Below, piece by piece: positions 8,846 through 16,959 of a stretch of 64,000 nucleotides of DNA. Source of the DNA: Saccharopolyspora oryzae (GTDB taxonomy: Bacteria > Actinomycetota > Actinomycetes > Mycobacteriales > Pseudonocardiaceae). Below the pieces are notes generated by a model that worked only from the letters and a program-made list of their open reading frames with translations, was not told where the DNA came from and did no database searches. A program made the position numbers and the translations under genes. The first letter of the stretch is position 1. Every line of letters begins with the position of its first letter. The stretch covers positions 19,521 through 83,520 of the forward strand of contig NZ_JAQGLA010000023.1 of assembly GCF_027853915.1 (NCBI RefSeq). Reading direction: 5' to 3'.

Positions 8846-10393
8846 GTGCGGGAACAGAACCAGCCGAGCGCTCCGGGTGCGCGCGGCGACCGAATCCTGC
8901 CCAGCTTCGCCGAGGCGGTGGAGTACGCAGACCAGCAGGTCCGCGCGATCGCGCTGGACGACCTGCGCGCCGCGGGCGTGTACCGCACGCCCCTGGAGTA
9001 CTACCTCGTCGGCACCTACCCGCCGCTGAAGTTCCTGCACGACATCGATGAGCACGAGGTGTTCCGGGACGTCACCAGCTCCCAGAACGTCTACCTGCAC
9101 ATCCCGTTCTGCGAGCAGTACTGCACGTTCTGCCACTTCTACAAGGAGATCAACGCCGCCGACTCCTGGGTGGACCGCTACGTCGGGGCACTGCTGGACG
9201 ACATCTCCGGGGTGCAGCAACGGGTTTCGGCCGAGTCGCCGGAGGGGCTGAACGCCTCGTCGATCTACTTCGGCGGCGGCACCCCCTCCTACCTGAAGGC
9301 GCCGCAGATCAACCGGTTGTTCGAGCACCTGTGGAAGAACGTCCGGACCCGCCCGGACACCGAGATCACCTTCGAGCTGCACCCCGGCGTGGTGCGCCAG
9401 CCCGACTACGAGGACCGGCTGGACGCCATCGCCGCCGGCGGGGTCAACCGCTGGGTCTTCGGCATCCAGTCGATGGACGAGGACGTGCTGACCAAGCTCA
9501 ACCGCGGGCACGGCCGGGCCGAGGTGTACCGGCTGCTGGAGCTGCTGGACCAGCGCGACATCCACAACCTCAACGTCGACCTGATCTTCGGGCTGCCGCT
9601 GCAGAACCTGCGCAACTGGTACGACACGATCGTCGAGCTGATGGACGCCGGGATCGAGAAGTTCAACATCTTCCCGCTGATGTTCAAGCGGTCCGATCCG
9701 ATCACCCGCCAGTACATGCGCAACCCGGAGCTGTTCCCGGATGCGGCGGACCGGCTGCGCATGCACTACATGGCCGAGTACGTCCTCGACGCGGCCGGAT
9801 TCGTGCGCGGGCCGGTCTTCTACTACGCCAAGGGCAAGGTGCACTCCCAGCAGCAGCAGAACAAGTTCGACTCCATCGAGGAGGACAACCTGGTCGCGCT
9901 CGGGGTCAGCGGCTTCGGCTACATCGGCGGCACCCAGTACTACAACGTGTGCGACAACCAGCAGTACATGGACGCCATCAGCGCGGGCAAGGCGCCGGTG
10001 TGGCGGGGCCACACGCTGCCCGACGAGGAACGGGTGCGCCGCGCGATCATGTTCGGCATCCGCTCCGGCGGCGTGAACTTCGACGTGCTGCAGCAGCGCT
10101 ACGGCATCGACGCGGGGGAGTTGTTCGCCCCCGAGATCGGCAGGCTGAGCGACCTCGGACTGGTCTCGGTCGAGGGCGCGCAGATGAACCTGACGGATCT
10201 GGGCTGCACCTTCGTCGACGGCATCGGCTACCTGTTCGCCAGCGAGGAGATCACCTCGTACGTGGCCGGGGCCAACGAGCTGATCGTCTCGCCCTCGCAG
10301 GACCCGGTGGACCGCTACGACTACTCGCCGATCGGCCGGCTCGACCTGCCGGGCGGGATCGCCGACCGCTACCGGGACGGGGCGCGCTCATGA
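8846..10393 (+). CDS. HemN/HemW-like radical SAM enzyme
   Basis: 515 residues. The 4Fe-4S/SAM motif CEQYCTFC (Cys 89, 93, 96) sits in the YLHIPFC context of the HemN group, followed by GGGTPS and a C-terminal HemN-type domain (residues ~380-480). True coproporphyrinogen dehydrogenases have a different genomic setting; secondary-metabolite relatives act as radical C-methyltransferases or cyclopropanases using two SAM molecules. Start GTG 8846 is set by GGAGGAG at 8832-8838; the longer in-frame ORF lacks a binding site. It overlaps the aminotransferase by four bases and heads the rightward operon. The exact reaction is unknown, but C-methylation or cyclopropanation of a carrier-bound chain would fit the context. 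Confidence 0.85.
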   Translation: MREQNQPSAPGARGDRILPSFAEAVEYADQQVRAIALDDLRAAGVYRTPLEYYLVGTYPPLKFLHDIDEHEVFRDVTSSQNVYLHIPFCEQYCTFCHFYKEINAADSWVDRYVGALLDDISGVQQRVSAESPEGLNASSIYFGGGTPSYLKAPQINRLFEHLWKNVRTRPDTEITFELHPGVVRQPDYEDRLDAIAAGGVNRWVFGIQSMDEDVLTKLNRGHGRAEVYRLLELLDQRDIHNLNVDLIFGLPLQNLRNWYDTIVELMDAGIEKFNIFPLMFKRSDPITRQYMRNPELFPDAADRLRMHYMAEYVLDAAGFVRGPVFYYAKGKVHSQQQQNKFDSIEEDNLVALGVSGFGYIGGTQYYNVCDNQQYMDAISAGKAPVWRGHTLPDEERVRRAIMFGIRSGGVNFDVLQQRYGIDAGELFAPEIGRLSDLGLVSVEGAQMNLTDLGCTFVDGIGYLFASEEITSYVAGANELIVSPSQDPVDRYDYSPIGRLDLPGGIADRYRDGARS

Positions 10394-11580
10394 CCGCGGT
10401 CAGCGCCCCGCCGATCGAGAAGTGGCAGGACGTCGTCCCGTACCTGCTGGCCGTGGACCAGGGCTGGCACAACCTGGCGACCGGCATGCCGCTGGAGCTG
10501 CCCGCGATTTCCGACGCCGTGCGGGAGGCCTTCCGCGCCGCCGTGGCGGATCCGAGCTTCACCAGCCGCGTCACCCGGTACCACGGTGTGCACGGGGACC
10601 CGGAACTGCGCGAGCAGCTCGCGGGCCGCTACGCCGAGCGGTTCTCGCTGCCGGTGTCGGGTGCGAACGTGCTGATCACGCCCGGCGCGCAGGCCGCCTT
10701 CCACTACATCTCGGAGCTGATGGCCGACCGGGGCAAGAAGGTGGTGCTGTTCGGGCCGGAGTACCCCGGATACCTGACGCACCGCGACGTCGCCTACGAC
10801 ATGGTGCCGGCCGAGGTGGTGACCGAGGGCGACGACGAGTTCCGCTACGTCCCGCCGCGCGGTGCGCTGAGCAGCGACGTCGGTGCGGTGGTGGTCTCGC
10901 GGCCCAGCAACCCCGCAGGGAACGTGATCTCCGACGAGGCGCTGGCCGAACTGGCCCGGGAATGCGCCGAGGTCGGGGCGCTGCTGGTGGTCGACAACGC
11001 GTACGCCCCGGTGGTTCCGGGGCTGGCCTTCCGCGAGCTCGGGATGCCGTGGGCGGACAACGTGGTGCTGGTCCAGAGCTTCTCGAAGGCCGCGCTGGCC
11101 GGGGAGCGGCTGGGCTTCGTGATCGCGCCGGAACCGCTGATCGAGCTGTTCGGCGGGTTCCAGTCGCAGGTCGCCACGTTCCCGCCGCAGCTGGTGCAGC
11201 TGGCCGTGCTGATCCTGCTGCGCGACGACCGGTACCTCGAGCTGTGCCACCGCGATCTGCGCGAGAGCTACCGGCAGCGCCACCAGCTCATCCGGGAAGT
11301 CCTGGACGCGCGGTTGCAGGTGCCGTTCCGGTTGCACGCCTCCGACGGCGGGCAGTTCCGCTGGCTGCACCTGCCGGAGCTCGAGACGTCCACTTCGGAG
11401 CTGTTCCACGAGCTGAAGGACCGCGGTGTGCTCATCGCCCCGTCCGCCCCGTTCTACCTGCCGCACCTGCACGGCGAGCCGCACGCGCGCCGGTCGGTGC
11501 GCATCGGGGTGACCGCGACGCACACCGAGATCGAGCAGGGCCTCGGGATCCTCGCGGAGGTGGTCAATGCCGGACGCTGA
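10390..11580 (+). CDS. PLP-dependent class I/II aminotransferase (AvtA-like)
   Basis: 396 residues with fold-type I landmarks: SRPSNPAGNVISDE, an Asp-Asn-Ala-Tyr motif (VVDNAYAP) and the Schiff-base lysine K233 in SFSKAALAGERLGF. The pattern is close to valine-pyruvate aminotransferases. It converts an amino acid and an oxo acid into each other. Its start overlaps the radical SAM stop (ATGA) and its end overlaps the ThDP enzyme by 14 bases, implying translational coupling. With a 2-oxo-acid-using ThDP enzyme next door, it most likely supplies or consumes a 2-oxo acid or aminates the ThDP product. The substrate is inference. Confidence 0.85.
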   Translation: MTAVSAPPIEKWQDVVPYLLAVDQGWHNLATGMPLELPAISDAVREAFRAAVADPSFTSRVTRYHGVHGDPELREQLAGRYAERFSLPVSGANVLITPGAQAAFHYISELMADRGKKVVLFGPEYPGYLTHRDVAYDMVPAEVVTEGDDEFRYVPPRGALSSDVGAVVVSRPSNPAGNVISDEALAELARECAEVGALLVVDNAYAPVVPGLAFRELGMPWADNVVLVQSFSKAALAGERLGFVIAPEPLIELFGGFQSQVATFPPQLVQLAVLILLRDDRYLELCHRDLRESYRQRHQLIREVLDARLQVPFRLHASDGGQFRWLHLPELETSTSELFHELKDRGVLIAPSAPFYLPHLHGEPHARRSVRIGVTATHTEIEQGLGILAEVVNAGR

Positions 11581-13240
11581 GCGCAAGCGGGTCGTGGACC
11601 GCATCGTCGACCACCTCGACTCCGCCGGTGTGCGGCACGTCTTCGGCGTGCACGGGGCCAACGTCGAAGACCTCTACGACGCGATCTCCCACGGCTCCGG
11701 CCGGGTGACCGGGGTCGTCGGCAAGCACGAGTTCTCCGCCGGGGCGATGGCCGAGGGCTACCACCGGGCGAGCAACCGCCTGGCCGTGGTCGCGGCCACC
11801 TCCGGCGGCGGGGCGCTCAACCTCGTTCCGGCGCTCGGCGAAGCCTACGCGTCCGGGGTTCCGCTGCTCGCCCTGATCGGGCAGCCGCCGACCTCGCTGG
11901 AGGGACGCGGTGCGTTCCAGGACCAGAGCGGGCTCAACGGCTCGCTGAACGGTCCGGCGCTGTTCGCCGCGGTGTCGCGGTTCTGCGCCCGGGTGGAGAA
12001 ACCGGACGAGATCGCCGACCTGCTGCCGCGCGCGATGCACGCCGCCGAGCGCGAGCGGGGGCCTGCCGTTCTGCTGATCCCGAAGGACGTCCAGCAGGCG
12101 GTGACCGAGCTGGAACCGGTGGACCTCCCGGTCGAGGAGGAGGAACCCGGCGAACTCGACCGACAGGTGCTGCGGGCGCTGGAAGCGGCTCGGAGCGGCG
12201 GGCCGACGTTGATCGTGGCCGGTTCGGGCGTGGTGCGCGTGGACGCGCGTGCGGAGCTGGCGGGCTTGGCCGAGCGCCTCGGTGCGTGGGTGGCGGTGGA
12301 ACCGGACGCCAAGGACGTCTTCGACAACCACGACCCGCGGTTCGTCGGGGTGGCCGGTGCGAACGGGCATCCCAGCGTGCGGCACTGCCTGGACCGCGCG
12401 CGGACCCTCGTCCTGGTGGGTACGAGGTTCCCGCAAGTGGCTCGAGCCGGGCTCGAAGCTTCGTTGCAGGGCACGGAGATCGTCTGCTTCGACCGGCAGG
12501 CTCCCCACGTCGGGGACGAGGCGCTGCTGGAAACCGGTGAGCTGCGGGCGAGCTTGCGGTCGGCCGTCCAGCAGCTGTCCGGGGAAGCACCGGCAACACC
12601 GCCGCACGACGGGCTGGACTTCCTGCCGCACGAGCGCACCGAAGGAGACCGGATCGCGCTGCGCGAGGTCGTCGGGACGATCGCCGACGCGGTGCCGGAC
12701 GACGCGGTCGTGGTCTCCGACGCGGGCAACACCGGGTGCGGCGTGCTGCACTTCCTCCCGGCGCCCGCCCGCGGCCGCTACCTGCTCGCGCTGGGCATGG
12801 GTGGCATGGGCTTCAGCTTCGGCGCCGGGATCGGCGCGGCGTTCGCCACCGGGCGGCGCACCTTCGTGCTGGCCGGCGACGGCTCGTTCTACATGCACGG
12901 CATGGAGGTGCACACCGCGGTCGAGCACGACCTGCCGGTCACCTTCGTGATCTTCAACAACAACTCGCACGCGGCCTGCAAGTCGCGCGAGGAGCTGTTC
13001 TACGACGGCGAGCACACCTACAACGCCTTCCGGGACAGCGACATCGGCGCGGGGATCGCCGCGATGTTCCCGTCCATCCGGGCGCGGACCGTCCGGACCC
13101 TCGACGAGCTGCGGGCCTTCCTGGCCGGGAGCACCACCGGTCCGTCGCTGGTGTCGGTCGAGATGCGCCCCGACGAGATGCCGCCCTACCTGCCGTTCGT
13201 GCCGACCGATGATTCGACCGAGAGGACATCGCCGAAGTGA
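11567..13240 (+). CDS. Thiamine-diphosphate-dependent enzyme (acetolactate synthase / 2-oxo-acid decarboxylase family)
   Basis: 557 residues with the three-domain ThDP layout: N-terminal Pyr domain with the catalytic Glu (E55 in KHEFSAG), a central domain, and a C-terminal PP domain with the GDGS...NN motif (GDGSFYMHGMEVHTAVEHDL and then FNNN). Family members decarboxylate a 2-oxo acid and either release the aldehyde or join the acyl anion to a second carbonyl. The acetolactate-synthase FAD features cannot be judged. The gene sits between the aminotransferase and SRPBCC genes with overlaps on both sides, so it is part of the core pathway. It probably makes a starter or acyloin unit; phosphonopyruvate- or sulfopyruvate-type decarboxylation is an alternative. 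Confidence 0.85.
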   Translation: MPDAERKRVVDRIVDHLDSAGVRHVFGVHGANVEDLYDAISHGSGRVTGVVGKHEFSAGAMAEGYHRASNRLAVVAATSGGGALNLVPALGEAYASGVPLLALIGQPPTSLEGRGAFQDQSGLNGSLNGPALFAAVSRFCARVEKPDEIADLLPRAMHAAERERGPAVLLIPKDVQQAVTELEPVDLPVEEEEPGELDRQVLRALEAARSGGPTLIVAGSGVVRVDARAELAGLAERLGAWVAVEPDAKDVFDNHDPRFVGVAGANGHPSVRHCLDRARTLVLVGTRFPQVARAGLEASLQGTEIVCFDRQAPHVGDEALLETGELRASLRSAVQQLSGEAPATPPHDGLDFLPHERTEGDRIALREVVGTIADAVPDDAVVVSDAGNTGCGVLHFLPAPARGRYLLALGMGGMGFSFGAGIGAAFATGRRTFVLAGDGSFYMHGMEVHTAVEHDLPVTFVIFNNNSHAACKSREELFYDGEHTYNAFRDSDIGAGIAAMFPSIRARTVRTLDELRAFLAGSTTGPSLVSVEMRPDEMPPYLPFVPTDDSTERTSPK

Positions 13241-13878
13241 GGGTTTCCGACGAAGAACTGGCCGAGATCCCAGGGCTGGCCCGCTGCGAGACCCGGTCCA
13301 TGGCCGAGATCGTCGAGCAGGCCAAGAAGGCCACCAAGGACTCCTACCCGCACGAGGAGGTCTACGGGGACTTCTGCACCCTGCACACCTACATCGACTG
13401 CCCGCCCCGCGACGTGTTCGACTACCTGGCCGACGTGCACAGCCAGGAGGAGTACACCTTCAGCGTGCGGGGCCTGCAGCCGGTCGACGACACCGGGCTG
13501 CACGTGGGCTGGGACCGGGTGGACGAGATGACCCGGATCTTCCTGCGCATCGAGTCCAACCCGGACGCGATGACCATCGACTACCACGCCGCCTGGGACC
13601 AGGGCGAGGACCTGTGGATGATCTACCTCTTCCGCGTCCTGCCCGCCGAGCTGGTGCTCAAGAAGCCGGGGTCGGTGGTGATGATGACCAACTGCCACCA
13701 CCCGTACTACGCCGAGAACCCGTACCCGGAGAAGTCGCCCGGCCCGGACCGGGTGTGGGTCGGCGAGCTGTGGCGGTACTTCAACGCCGGCCACCGCATC
13801 GAGATGGACAACACCAAGGCCATCCTCGAACACCGGCACCGCAACGGGATCCCGATCGTGCCGGGGGTCGTGCGGTGA
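13237..13878 (+). CDS. SRPBCC-fold protein (START-like, possible cyclase/dehydratase)
   Basis: 213 residues; DCPPRDVFDYLADVHSQEEY is the usual opening of the SRPBCC ligand-binding fold, and the rest has the alternating pattern of the helix-grip barrel. Polyketide aromatases/cyclases and various lipid-binding proteins share the fold. Here Tyr, His and Asp residues line the predicted pocket (TNCHHPYYAENPYP near residue 150). GTG 13237 overlaps the ThDP stop by four bases and the stop overlaps the KASIII start by four. It likely binds a carrier-linked or free intermediate; catalysis is not proven. Confidence 0.65.
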   Translation: MRVSDEELAEIPGLARCETRSMAEIVEQAKKATKDSYPHEEVYGDFCTLHTYIDCPPRDVFDYLADVHSQEEYTFSVRGLQPVDDTGLHVGWDRVDEMTRIFLRIESNPDAMTIDYHAAWDQGEDLWMIYLFRVLPAELVLKKPGSVVMMTNCHHPYYAENPYPEKSPGPDRVWVGELWRYFNAGHRIEMDNTKAILEHRHRNGIPIVPGVVR

Positions 13879-14888
13879 AGCCGGTCAGCCTGATCGACGT
13901 CGCCAGCTACCAGCCGCCGGACCAGGTCGGCCGCGAGTACTTCGAGCAGTACTCGCGGCCGGACGACCCGCTGCTGCGCAACCCGATGTTCCGGGCGCCG
14001 GAGTTCCGCCGGTACGCCTCGCGGGAGCAGACCGGGGCCGACCTCATCGAGCAGGCCGCGCACGCGCTGGCGGAGCGGCACGGAACCGGCGTGCTCCGCG
14101 ACGTCGACGTCCTCATCACCTACAACGCGCTCCCGGACGTGCCGTTCCTGGGCTCGGGCGCGGAGGTCGCGCGACGGCTCGGTGCGCAGCCGGAGTCCAT
14201 AGTGGACCTCCACAACGGGCACTGCGTGGTGTTCCCGCACATGCTCGACCTGGCGCGCAAGGTGCTCCAGGAGCAGGGGGCCAGGACCGCGCTGCTGTGC
14301 GTGTCGCAGAACGCGGGCAAGATCTTCACCCAGCCCGGCGTGCGGACCTCGGCGCACGCGTCGGTGCCGGGCGACGGTGCGGCGGTGGCGCTGGTGGCGG
14401 CGTCGGACGAATCGCCGATCCTGGCCACGAAGGTGCAGCACCACCCGGAGTTCGCGCCGGACGTCAACATCACCCTCGCCGACGGCCGGCTGTACTGGGA
14501 ACCGGGCACCGCGGAGATGGACGTCGGGTTCGACAACACCAAGGCGCAGAACGTCATCGAGCGCGGCACCAAGATCGTGCCCGAGGTGGTCCGCGAGGTG
14601 CTCGGCCGCATCGAGCACGACGTGGCCGACGTCGACCTGCTGATCACCAACCAGCCGAACCGGCTGCTGCTGCGGAACTGGTCGCGGGACCTGGGCATCG
14701 ACCCGGCCAAGCACTTCGACACCTTCGACTCCTACGGGAACCTCTTCGGCGCCGGCGTGCCGGTCAGCCTCGACCACGCGCTGCGGGCCGACCGGATCGC
14801 GCCCGGATCGCTGGTGGTGCTCGCCGGATTCGCCGGAGCGGGGGAGATGTCGGCGTGCGCCGCGATCAGGTGGCAGGGCGGGAACTAG
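13875..14888 (+). CDS. KASIII-like beta-ketoacyl synthase / acyltransferase with altered triad
   Basis: 337 residues with the thiolase fold of the FabH group. The nucleophile is probably Cys117 in LHNGHCVVFPHM, and the Asn of the triad is N289 in SYGNLFGAGVPV. The position normally held by His (HQAN in FabH) reads NQPN, with Asn259, so the classic Cys-His-Asn set is incomplete. Such enzymes may join acyl units to small nucleophiles or transfer acyl groups rather than perform standard decarboxylative condensation. GTG 13875 overlaps the previous stop. The next gene, ACP1, follows after an inserted 250-bp repeat. It probably links the ThDP-derived unit to a carrier protein; this is inference. 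Confidence 0.75.
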   Translation: MKPVSLIDVASYQPPDQVGREYFEQYSRPDDPLLRNPMFRAPEFRRYASREQTGADLIEQAAHALAERHGTGVLRDVDVLITYNALPDVPFLGSGAEVARRLGAQPESIVDLHNGHCVVFPHMLDLARKVLQEQGARTALLCVSQNAGKIFTQPGVRTSAHASVPGDGAAVALVAASDESPILATKVQHHPEFAPDVNITLADGRLYWEPGTAEMDVGFDNTKAQNVIERGTKIVPEVVREVLGRIEHDVADVDLLITNQPNRLLLRNWSRDLGIDPAKHFDTFDSYGNLFGAGVPVSLDHALRADRIAPGSLVVLAGFAGAGEMSACAAIRWQGGN

Positions 14889-15139
14889 TGAGCCCTTTCC
14901 ATCTTGTCCGGTCTGCGACCGCGAAGCACGAACGGCGCCGCGCGGTGAGGGTCGCATGCGCCGTCAGGCGCATAGCCCACCCTCGCAGCTGGCACCGCCG
15001 CGGGTTCTCAGCGTTCGCCTGGCGAGGACGGCCCGACTGCCGTGTATTGGCATACATAAAGTCGGGCACCCGGAGTCCAGGCGGGCGCTGAGGTTCCGCT
15101 ACTTGCACCGCTACGCAAAACGAGGGTGGAAAAACCTCA
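14889..15139 (-). repeat. 250-bp folded interspersed repeat, copy 1
   Basis: Read on the minus strand this stretch matches 29148-29397 at close to 90 percent by eye. Both ends carry an imperfect terminal inverted repeat (TGAGNNTTTTCCAYCC type). Inside are nested hairpins: CTCAGCGTTCGCCTGG pairs with CCAGGCGGGCGCTGAG, enclosing GCCCGACT/AGTCGGGC, and a separate GAGGGT...ACCCTC stem holds ATGCGCC/GGCGCAT. No transposase is encoded, and the small frames within it look non-coding. It separates the KASIII gene from ACP1 and ends 4 bases before the ACP1 ribosome binding site. It resembles a MITE-like or structured-RNA element. Confidence 0.8.
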
Positions 15140-15155
15140 TGTGGAAGGGAACCGG

Positions 15156-15401
15156 ATGAGCGGGGAGACCAAGACCTCCGTGGAGAGCACGGCGCTGGCG
15201 TTGCTGGCCGAGGTGCTCTACGTGGAGGTGAGCAAGATCGACATGTCGACCAGCTTCACCGAGCTGGGCCTGGACTCCATCCTCGCGGTGGAGTACGTCG
15301 CGATGATCAAGTCCGAGCTCGGCGTCGCCGAGACCGTCGAATCCCTCTACGAGCACGGCACGCCCGAGGCGTTCGTCAAGCACCTCGCCGCGAACGCGTA
15401 G
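15156..15401 (+). CDS. Acyl carrier protein (ACP1)
   Basis: 81 residues with the phosphopantetheine attachment motif LGLDSILAVEYV (Ser in DSI), preceded by an acidic four-helix pattern. Start ATG 15156 has GGAAGGGA 5 bases upstream; a longer in-frame reading would run into the repeat. It lies 8 bases before ACP2. In HCS cassettes one ACP donates acetyl/malonyl units and a second carries the growing chain. DSI followed by LAVEYV resembles acceptor PKS carriers, but which ACP is donor cannot be decided from sequence alone. Confidence 0.9.
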   Translation: MSGETKTSVESTALALLAEVLYVEVSKIDMSTSFTELGLDSILAVEYVAMIKSELGVAETVESLYEHGTPEAFVKHLAANA

Positions 15402-15409
15402 GGGATGCC

Positions 15410-15667
15410 GTGCTGACCAGGGAAGAGGTCTTCGCGGTGGTGCGCGCGAACATCCTGTCGGTGCGCCCGGACATCGACCCTGCCGAGATCGGCGAGGACC
15501 GCAGCATGACCGACCTGGGCTGCGACTCGCTGGACCGGATGGACGTGGTCGTCGGATCGCTCGACGCGATGGGGCTGGAGCTGAACTCCGAGACCTTCGC
15601 CGGAGTGCACGACATCGGCGGCCTGGTCGACGTGCTGCTGGCGAACGCCAACGCGAACGAACCGTGA
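15410..15667 (+). CDS. Acyl carrier protein (ACP2)
   Basis: 85 residues with the attachment motif DLGCDSLDRMDV. The CDSLD motif and strongly acidic surface resemble the free-standing donor ACPs (AcpK/CurB type) of beta-branching cassettes, which carry the acetyl group made by the decarboxylating KS and used by the HMG-CoA-synthase homologue. GTG 15410 has AGGGG upstream and lies 8 bases after ACP1. The HMGS homologue follows after 56 bases. Assignment as the donor carrier is inference. Confidence 0.9.
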   Translation: MLTREEVFAVVRANILSVRPDIDPAEIGEDRSMTDLGCDSLDRMDVVVGSLDAMGLELNSETFAGVHDIGGLVDVLLANANANEP

Positions 15668-15723
15668 CCGGGCCGCCTCGCCTCCTGGGGCGGGGCGGCA
15701 CCCGGGTCGGAAGGAAAGCACAG

Positions 15724-16959
15724 ATGAACTTCGGAAACGCGCATCGGGTGGGCATCGACGCGGTGGGCGCCTACTGCGGCAGCGCCTACCTGGAGACCGA
15801 GGACCTGTTCGCCGCTCGCGGTCTCGACTCGGCGCGGATCGGCAACCTGGGGTTGCGGCGCAAGAGCGTGGCCGCCCCCGGTGAGGACATCGTGGCGATG
15901 GCGGCCACCGCGGCCCGGCCGGTCGTCGACGCGCTCACCGACGCCGAACGCCGGAGCATCCGGACGCTGGTGGTGGCCACCGAGTCGCCGCTGGACCTGT
16001 CGAAGGCGGCGAGCACGCACGTGCACCGCCTGCTGGACCTGCCGCGGCAGTGCCGGTTGTTCGAGGTCAAGCAGGCCTGCCACGGCGGTGTCGCGGCCCT
16101 GCAGCTGGCGGCGTCGGTGGTGGCCGCCGAACCGGGCAGCCGGGCGCTGGTGATCGCCTCGGACACGCCGGTGCCGACCCGGGGCTCGTACATGGAGCCC
16201 GCGCAGGGCGCCGCGGCGGTGGCGGTGCTGGTCGGGGAGGAGCCCCGGATCGTCGAGCTGGAGCTGGGCACCTCCGGTTGCTACGGCTACGAGACGCCCG
16301 ACTTCTTCCGCCCGGCGCCGGACGTCGACGTGATGGACACCGACCTGTCCCTGATGGCCTACCTGGACTGCCTGCTGGGCGCGTTCGCCGACCACGCCGC
16401 GCGCAAGCCGGGGGTCGACTTCGTCGAGTCCTACGACCTGCTGGCGATGCACACCCCGTTCCCGGGGATGGTCCGCGGCGCGCACCGCACCGGCGTGCGC
16501 AAGCTGTCCGACCTGGGCCGGGGTGGTGAGCAAGAGGACTTCGCACGCCGGGTGGCGCCCTCGCTGCGGTTCCCCGAGCAGGTCGGCAACATCTACTCCG
16601 GAACGACTCTGCTGGCGCTGATCAGCGCGATCGCCGCGGCGCCGACCGAGGAGCGGCTGTCGGTGGGCGTGTTCAGCTACGGATCCGGGTGCGCCTCGGA
16701 GTTCCTCGCCGGTGAAGTCGTGCCCGGTGCGCGGCAGCTGGTCGCCGGAACCGGGCTGGAGCGCGAACTCGCGGACCGCACCAGGCTGACCGTCGAGGAC
16801 TACGACGCGGCCGTGGACCGGGCGCAGGCCGTCGGGTTCGGCGCCGAGCACGGCGAGGTCGACGGTGCGGAGCTGGAGAGCTGGGGAACCGGTGGGCGTC
16901 CGAGAGCGGTGCTGGCCTCGGTCGCCGACTACCGCAGGGAATACCGATGGCTCCAGTGA
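15724..16959 (+). CDS. HMG-CoA-synthase homologue for polyketide beta-branching
   Basis: 411 residues of the HMGS/PksG family. The nucleophile Cys119 lies in EVKQACHGGVAALQLA, a Glu in VATESPLDLS matches the general base, and His243 in MHTPFPGM completes the triad. The family condenses acetyl-ACP with a beta-keto group on a carrier to give an HMG-like branched intermediate. ATG 15724 is set by GGAAGG upstream. Its end overlaps ECH1 by 13 bases. With ACP2, KS-zero, ECH1 and ECH2 it forms the full HCS cassette, so it most likely acts on a carrier-bound chain rather than in mevalonate synthesis. No HMG-CoA reductase or other mevalonate gene is present. Confidence 0.9.
   Translation: MNFGNAHRVGIDAVGAYCGSAYLETEDLFAARGLDSARIGNLGLRRKSVAAPGEDIVAMAATAARPVVDALTDAERRSIRTLVVATESPLDLSKAASTHVHRLLDLPRQCRLFEVKQACHGGVAALQLAASVVAAEPGSRALVIASDTPVPTRGSYMEPAQGAAAVAVLVGEEPRIVELELGTSGCYGYETPDFFRPAPDVDVMDTDLSLMAYLDCLLGAFADHAARKPGVDFVESYDLLAMHTPFPGMVRGAHRTGVRKLSDLGRGGEQEDFARRVAPSLRFPEQVGNIYSGTTLLALISAIAAAPTEERLSVGVFSYGSGCASEFLAGEVVPGARQLVAGTGLERELADRTRLTVEDYDAAVDRAQAVGFGAEHGEVDGAELESWGTGGRPRAVLASVADYRREYRWLQ

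Noticed and set aside
14866..15108. Short ORF inside repeat copy 1 resembling one in copy 2
   Set aside because: The similarity comes from the 250-bp repeat itself; frames are not preserved at the ends, and structure rather than coding appears conserved.
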